Position numbers and translations under genes: made by a program
Notes under the pieces: model-generated
Seen by the model: the letters and a program-made list of their open reading frames with translations, nothing else
Database searches by the model: none
What the model was told of the DNA's origin: nothing
In this document: positions 6,401-8,182 of the stretch, one piece after another
How the letters are laid out: each line of letters begins with the position of its first letter
Position numbering within the stretch: the first letter of the stretch is position 1
Origin: Ardenticatenaceae bacterium
Lineage (GTDB): Bacteria > Chloroflexota > Anaerolineae > Promineifilales > Promineifilaceae
Assembly (NCBI GenBank): GCA_020634375.1
Contig: JACKBX010000020.1
Location: forward strand, 1-8,182
Direction: 5' to 3'
DNA: 8,182 nt

Positions 6401-6465
6401 GTGGTTATACGGCCGTTCGTGATACATGGCGTGCAGTACAAACCGTTTCCACTTGGTGGCCATAA
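3286..6465 (+). CDS. HEAT-like repeat sensor of the STAND system (IS-fused 5' end)
   Basis: The frame is open from ATG 3286 inside orfB (another frame) to TAA 6463, 1059 codons. Residues 1-69 are IS-encoded and artificial, and the real sensor resumes at codon 3493 (VRAWQLAKRE). From about residue 130 it consists of roughly 25 two-helix repeats of two kinds. Short units are 27-28 residues, consensus LPHEALxAAREISDExDRAKVLxAVAPH. Long units are about 36 residues with an added EEQPAIWEEAL-type turn. The C-terminus GYTAVRDTWRAVQTVSTWWP is a familiar end for this class. There is no signal peptide, membrane helix or catalytic motif. In the STAND family such solenoids bind the trigger and keep the ATPase off. 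The present start is uncertain: 3286 has no clear ribosome binding site, so the fragment may be untranslated. I am confident of the repeats and less so of the sensing role. Confidence 0.8.
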   Translation: MRTFTSKSIRRWRHYGLALPAISTFTTMDDHIKAWPMPPRLRSILVNNSPINVTYFPHLVVLTLGVSIVVRAWQLAKREKEGTYIGKEVLYALCYASVNSLASNIPSELPLMLLQHKIWTEEKIFAYIRQGIYSESRGKALASLFAHLSPEVQTTAWKELLATIRDISDQWKQAELLGAIAPHLPEKTLAAAREISYEQDRAEVLVAIAPHLPHEALLAAQELSDEFDRAKVLAAVASQLPHAALEAAREMNKEWGQAKVLIAVAETTNLLSPTDRQAALEAVLTVAREIRDARCRTGVLIAVASNMVSEGQPAIWEEALLATRQIRDWWRDDERVKRLVAIALHLPGERCPVILKEALTVAMERNWQTQVEKLATVAPHFPGEVLSAALELDDTSGQVHVLASQAKVLAAVAPYLPHEVFAVVGKIQEDNRTDILVAVAPHLPHEALSAAREISDKSRRAKVLVAVAPYLPHEVLTAAKELREDAQEDVLIAVASHLPHEVLAVVRKMRGKNRRVRLLMAVAAHLPNEEQQAVLKEALATTQEIHDEEKRAELLVAIASNSSTEWQEVILKEALAAAREGRNDDDYTMVLIDDYREATVLGKGEDQAKVLMTIVPYMSQETLTVAQELEDEEYKAKVLGAIAPYLPKETLIAAQELDHEEYKAKVLGAIAPYLPKETLIAAQELDHEEYKAKVLAAVAPYLPPKEQIEVWGEALLAVREISDVRRRVELLVTVATHVPTEKKNDILERARKWLALRPSVHVPAEKKNDILEDALAAAREISYEGDRAEVLAVVAPHLPHEALVAAKELSDERDRAKVLAAVASRLPHAALVAAREISQEYDQAYVLVAVAEATALFSLAERNTILKEILIAAREISYAQHRTEVLVAVASNLLPEEQPAIWEEALLEARKIENEVRQVQILMTIVPYLPVGVQPTLWEEVLELVQHMNDKPNQLDAFSTLIPHLSEETRLTVLAAARENPRNAIEAKIFTELCSDLSILSQSQLYKMWQETLSIISQSTRSELFADIKHLLPIIKRLGGYTAVRDTWRAVQTVSTWWP
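3439..3449. repeat. Inner subterminal inverted repeat, right copy
   Basis: AATGTCACTTA is the exact reverse complement of 2275-2285 and starts seven bases after the orfB stop codon. Confidence 0.55.
3464..3489. repeat. Right terminal inverted repeat of the IS
   Basis: Read outward, the repeat ends GGGGGTAAGTATA at 3489, the complement of the left end. It contains TTGACT (3469-3474), a near-consensus -35 box pointing outward. Confidence 0.88.
3469..3474 (+). promoter_or_regulatory. -35 half of a predicted IS-circle junction promoter (TTGACT)
   Basis: IS3-family circles are known to assemble a strong promoter from a -35 box in the right end and a -10 box in the left end. Here TTGACT is followed by 15 bases to the right tip. 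With a 3-base spacer between the abutted ends the next sequence would be TATACT (2244-2249), giving an 18-base spacing between boxes that each match consensus at five of six bases. The arrangement is visible in the sequence, but its use is inferred. In the inserted state the bases 17-18 nt downstream are TGTCCG/GTCCGA, not a -10. Confidence 0.6.
3490..3492. repeat. Right target-site duplication (GTT) of the IS
   Basis: This GTT matches 2241-2243. The sensor frame resumes at GTC 3493 (VRAWQLAKRE). Confidence 0.8.
3853..4260 (+). repeat. 408-bp four-repeat module, copy A
   Basis: This block aligns without gaps to 5611-6018. By hand count about 93 of 136 encoded residues are identical, starting AAAREISYE in both and ending near QPAIWEEALL. 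It covers several short and long HEAT-like units as one block, so it points to a segmental duplication 1758 bp (586 codons) apart rather than single-unit growth. Confidence 0.8.
5179..5371 (+). repeat. 84-bp tandem duplication in the sensor, two full copies plus 25 bases
   Basis: 5179-5262 and 5263-5346 differ at only two bases, both synonymous (AAG/AAA and CTG/TTG). A third copy begins at 5347 and stays identical for 25 bases before diverging. Each copy encodes one 28-residue unit starting EEYKAKVLGAIAPYLP. The near identity, against roughly half-conserved neighbours, indicates a recent in-frame expansion. Confidence 0.92.
5494..5531 (+). repeat. Micro-duplication in the sensor, copy 1 (copy 2 at 5566-5603)
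   Basis: Two 38-base stretches, 72 bases apart, both encode V-P-x-EKKNDILE and share the run GAAAAGAAAAATGACATC. The insert between them (RKWLALRPSVH) breaks the repeat register, so this looks like a 24-codon slip duplication that left one incomplete unit. Confidence 0.7.
5611..6018 (+). repeat. 408-bp four-repeat module, copy B
   Basis: This is the partner of 3853-4260, of equal length with no gaps. It lies downstream of the 84-bp tandem and micro-duplication, so the sensor has two related modules flanking a diverged middle. Confidence 0.8.
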
Positions 6466-6567
6466 GCTAAATTTGTAAGTGCAGAATATCTGGCGGTATC
6501 GCTACTACTAAAACGCCTTACCAGTTTATTTTCTGAAGACCTTTAAAATGCGTCGCACTTGAGACAC

Positions 6568-6572
6568 GAGGG
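6568..6572 (+). promoter_or_regulatory. Ribosome binding site of the LRR gene
   Basis: GAGGG lies five bases before ATG 6578. It supports 6578 as the ancestral start, upstream of the frameshift, instead of TTG 6694. Confidence 0.5.
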
Positions 6573-6664
6573 TATTGATGGACGAAGGATACAAAAAAGC
6601 ACAGCACCGCATCCAACAGGCGATAGAGGAAAAGCACGTTAAACTTAGTTTGGAGGATTTGAAA

Positions 6665-7284
6665 TTAACGGCTGTCCCCCCGAAATCGGGCAATTGACAA
6701 GTCTGCAAGGGCTTAATCTTCGCAACAACCAGCTAACAACTGTTCCTCCCGAAATTGGGCAGTTGACCGGTCTTCGAGAACTTGACCTTTACTATAATCA
6801 GCTAACGGCTATCCCCCCTGAAATCGGGCAGTTGACCAGGCTGCGAAAGCTTGATCTTTTCGTTAATAAGCTAATAACTATCCCCCCTGAAATTGGGCAG
6901 TTGACTGGGTTGCGAGAGCTTATTCTTTTCACTAACCAGCTAACGACTATTCCCCCTGAAATTGGGCAGTTGACCGGGCTGCAATCGCTTTATCTTGGCA
7001 ATAACCAGCTAACAGATGTTCCCCCTGAAATTGGGCAGTTGATCGGGCTGCGAAGGCTTTTTCTTTACAATAACCAGCTAACGGCTGTTCCCCCTGAAAT
7101 TGGGCAGTTGGCCGGGCTGCAATCGCTTAGTCTTCGCAACAACCAGCTAACGGCCGTTCCTCCTGAAATCGTGCAGTTGACGGGGCTGCGAACGCTTGAT
7201 CTTGCAGGTAATCAGTTAACGATTATTCCTGAATGGCTGGTACAGATGCCGCAGTTAAGAGAGTTGAAAATACAACAAAACCCT
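6665..7284 (+). repeat. 69-bp tandem array encoding LRR units
   Basis: Unit starts (CTA/TTA leucine codons) fall at 6665, 6733, 6802, 6871, 6940, 7009, 7078, 7147 and 7216. All intervals are 69 except the first, which is 68. The short interval marks a one-base deletion, best placed in the C6 run at 6676-6681, where the other units have seven pyrimidines (CCCCCCT or similar). Confidence 0.9.
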
Positions 7285-7293
7285 ATCACCTAA
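6694..7293 (+). CDS. Leucine-rich repeat ORF, surviving part of the broken gene
   Basis: The longest intact frame of the pseudogene has 199 codons from TTG 6694 to TAA 7291. It holds one partial and eight further leucine-rich repeats of 23 residues, consensus LTxVPPEIGQLTGLRxLxLxxNQ. The last is degenerate (LTIIPEWLVQMPQLRELKI), then ends NPIT. These form a protein-binding solenoid. No signal peptide, membrane helix or catalytic domain is present. TTG 6694 falls in the middle of the first repeat (IGQ-LTSLQ) and has no ribosome binding site, so it is not a natural start. If this piece is made at all it would probably be by reinitiation after TGA 6695, which overlaps it. Call it a fragment, not a gene designed this way. 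Confidence 0.7.
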   Translation: MTSLQGLNLRNNQLTTVPPEIGQLTGLRELDLYYNQLTAIPPEIGQLTRLRKLDLFVNKLITIPPEIGQLTGLRELILFTNQLTTIPPEIGQLTGLQSLYLGNNQLTDVPPEIGQLIGLRRLFLYNNQLTAVPPEIGQLAGLQSLSLRNNQLTAVPPEIVQLTGLRTLDLAGNQLTIIPEWLVQMPQLRELKIQQNPIT

Positions 7294-7499
7294 CCGCCGC
7301 TAGAACTGTTGGGAAAAGCATTAACGGCAAAAGAGTACGAAGATAAATTCGGTGATTTGGAAGCGGTGCGCCGTTACTATGCCCAATTGGCAGAAGACGG
7401 GAAAGCCCACAGCTACGAAGCCAAACTCCTGGGCGTTTTCGGAAAAATAAAAAGGATGCTAATCCGAAAACGACTCTAATGCAGTTGGTTCGCATATGA

Positions 7500-7863
7500 A
7501 AGCTATATCTGCCAATGTTCTGGTGGGACGCAAAGTTTGCCTACCTTACGCTACAAACTGCTAACATCCACTGCCAATGTCAATTCTATGCTGTGGCAAA
7601 GGTTTTTATTATTGTTAGTCAGGCATGTAGGGTCTGGTAAAAGCTCGCCAACATCGCATCAACCCGACTTGCGAGATCAAGGTCAAGTGTCTCCAAGGTT
7701 AGGGTTTTTAAGGTTTATGCGCCCGCTGAATATTTAGTTTTTCTTGCAAGCGGGTTATGGAAGCATTAGGCGAGCAAAAGTTAAGACGATTCTACAGCGT
7801 GCGCTAGGTAAAGGGGTGCGGCAGGGAAGGTAGTGTAAGAGGAAACGGCCGTCCGTAGACCAT
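7500..7863. other. Stretch with no supportable gene
   Basis: Between the LRR-Roc remnant and the methyltransferase I find no tRNA-like fold, CRISPR repeat or convincing ORF. A 66-codon frame from TTG 7537 contains GSGKSS but has no ribosome binding site, no P-loop context and low-complexity composition, so I do not call it. CCCGCT and AGCGGG form six complementary pairs with a 21-base loop near 7726-7758, too weak for a terminator. One ACGGCCGT site is at 7845-7852. The stretch may be decayed Roc/COR sequence. Confidence 0.5.
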
Positions 7864-8182
7864 TTAATCTCGCACCCAGATGTATAGTTTGTAATTCACC
7901 AGCTCCTCCCGAAACGCCCTATACATGTGCTGTTCAAACCAACCATCCTTACTATTCTGAAACAGCTCATGCTCATGTCGTATTTTCCAATAGCGCGTCG
8001 CCTGGTCAGTCAGGTTTAATTCGCCCACTAAGGTCAACCCGGCAGACCTGGCGGCCGTCAGATAAGAATCAGGCGTAGTAAGTTGCGTAAGGCTGTAATC
8101 GTTGATTTGAGAAACAATCGGACTTTGCGCTGCGTCAGCAGAAGTCGCTGACCTGGCAACAACGACAAGTAAGCCTTTGGCC
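7864..8182 (-). CDS. Probable SAM-dependent methyltransferase, C-terminal part
   Basis: On the reverse strand a frame is open from the window edge to a TAA at 7866-7864, giving 105 residues with no start in the window. It has the look of the end of a class I methyltransferase: GLLVVVARS as a late beta strand, LTQLTTPDSYLTAARSAGL as the helix before the final hairpin, LTLVGELNLTDQATRYW, and the end LVNYKLYIWVRD. The SAM-binding motif I (E/DxGxGxG) would be upstream, outside the window, so the family call rests on the C-terminal pattern only and the substrate cannot be told. The gene faces the LRR remnant (convergent) and is not part of the STAND operon. No intrinsic terminator is evident after it. 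Confidence 0.55.
   Translation of the reverse strand, partial: AKGLLVVVARSATSADAAQSPIVSQINDYSLTQLTTPDSYLTAARSAGLTLVGELNLTDQATRYWKIRHEHELFQNSKDGWFEQHMYRAFREELVNYKLYIWVRD

Larger units (their letters stand above)
628..6465 (+). pseudogene. Reconstructed STAND locus split by an IS (EAD7-NACHT / HEAT-like sensor)
   Basis: Three pieces read as one system: 628-2052 (adaptor and NTPase), 2046-2243 (first sensor helices) and 3493-6465 (the remaining sensor). Deleting 2244-3489 plus one GTT target duplication joins codon GTT at 2241 to GTC at 3493 in frame, giving GYLDDV-VRAWQLAKRE. This matches the pattern 'GYLADVRRAWRLAEE' that I know from intact relatives. The restored sensor is about 1056 residues. 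The earlier split at ATGGTAG is separate: one extra G (TGG GTA) would fuse NTPase and sensor into a protein of about 1530 residues. In the present state the sensor cannot be made intact, so the locus is probably inactive unless the IS excises precisely or the two parts work in trans. Confidence 0.75.
6578..7499 (+). pseudogene. Decayed LRR-Roc type gene (frameshift, nonsense codon, broken P-loop)
   Basis: The start region MDEGYKKAQHRIQQAIEEK, then LSLEDLKLTAVPP, is the usual opening of bacterial LRR-Roc proteins. The frame then meets TGA 6695 because the C run at 6676-6681 is one base short. The LRR frame continues from 6682 (EIGQLTSLQ) to TAA 7291. After that stop the same frame reads PPLELLGKALTAKEYE, then EDGKAHSYEAKLL (to 7431), the segment that precedes a Roc GTPase P-loop in relatives. 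Where the P-loop should follow the frame is scrambled and stops at 7477. Another frame reads NPKTTLMQLVR to TGA 7497, which looks like a P-loop remnant (GKTTLM-like). Four lesions imply loss of function. The LRR part is certain; the Roc assignment is inferred from the linker. Confidence 0.7.
326..8057. repeat. Dispersed palindrome CGGCCG / ACGGCCGT, eleven and six copies
   Basis: CGGCCG begins at 326, 1079, 1676, 2551, 3172, 4631, 5554, 6410, 7151, 7846 and 8052. The octamer ACGGCCGT is present at 1078, 1675, 3171, 6409, 7150 and 7845, and the 1675 copy lies in the 14-bp palindrome TTAACGGCCGTTAA (1672-1685). The sites fall in coding, intergenic and IS DNA at mostly 600-900 bp intervals. By rough base composition about one or two hexamers and about 0.1 octamer would be expected in a window this size. 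Confidence 0.7.

Noticed and set aside
7537..7737. 66-codon frame with GSGKSS, a Walker A look-alike
   Set aside because: TTG start without ribosome binding site, no Walker B or conserved context, and decayed surroundings; the motif is likely chance.
7726..7758. CCCGCT/AGCGGG inverted repeat as a terminator
   Set aside because: Only six pairs with a loop of about 21 bases, and no T tract at the stem end.

Overview
The window looks like an accessory, conflict-gene region of a bacterial chromosome. The most likely source is a Chloroflexota-like bacterium (Anaerolineae/Ardenticatenia type), with a filamentous cyanobacterium as second choice. The assignment is inferred from protein style only: an EAD7-like adaptor on a NACHT-type STAND ATPase, long HEAT-like repeats of the 'AAREISDE-DRAKVLAAVAPHLP' kind, and a plant-type LRR/Roc gene. 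No ribosomal or core marker gene is present to confirm it.

Layout. 1-435 (+) is the 3' end of a small polytopic membrane protein of unknown function. 436-627 is intergenic with a perfect 9-bp stem hairpin and the ribosome binding site of the next gene. 628-6465 (+) is one large STAND (signal transduction ATPase with numerous domains) locus. It has an EAD7-like adaptor plus NACHT NTPase (628-2052), then a helical sensor that starts in an ATGGTAG overlap (2046) and runs to 6465. The sensor reading frame is interrupted by an apparently intact IS3-family element (2244-3489, 1246 bp) with 22/26-matched inverted repeats and a 3-bp GTT target duplication. Removing the IS and one GTT joins 2243 to 3493 in frame and restores the family-typical 'YLDDVVRAWQLAKRE' junction. 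The original sensor was therefore about 1056 residues, and with the NTPase the system was about 1530 residues.

The sensor carries roughly 25 two-helix repeats. At DNA level it shows three ages of repeat expansion: a 408-bp four-repeat module copied 1758 bp away, an almost identical 84-bp tandem duplication, and a 72-bp-spaced micro-duplication. This suggests a fast-evolving recognition surface.

6578-7499 (+) is a decayed leucine-rich-repeat gene that probably once continued into a Roc GTPase. It has a 1-base deletion in a C run (the 69-bp LRR period drops to 68), an in-frame TAA at 7291, and a scrambled P-loop. 7500-7863 has no gene I can support. 7864-8182 (-) is the C-terminal part of a probable SAM-dependent methyltransferase, running off the window.

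How it fits together. The EAD7-NACHT-HEAT locus is best read as an immunity or programmed-death type sensor. An N-terminal adaptor would recruit an effector carrying a matching adaptor, the ATPase would act as the switch, and the repeats would sense the trigger. No effector is visible in the window. The IS has separated most of the sensor from the switch, and the neighbouring LRR-Roc gene is also broken, so this looks like a decaying cluster of STAND/Roc-type genes. A dispersed palindrome, ACGGCCGT, recurs six times (core CGGCCG eleven times) across genes, intergenic DNA and the IS, far more than base composition predicts.
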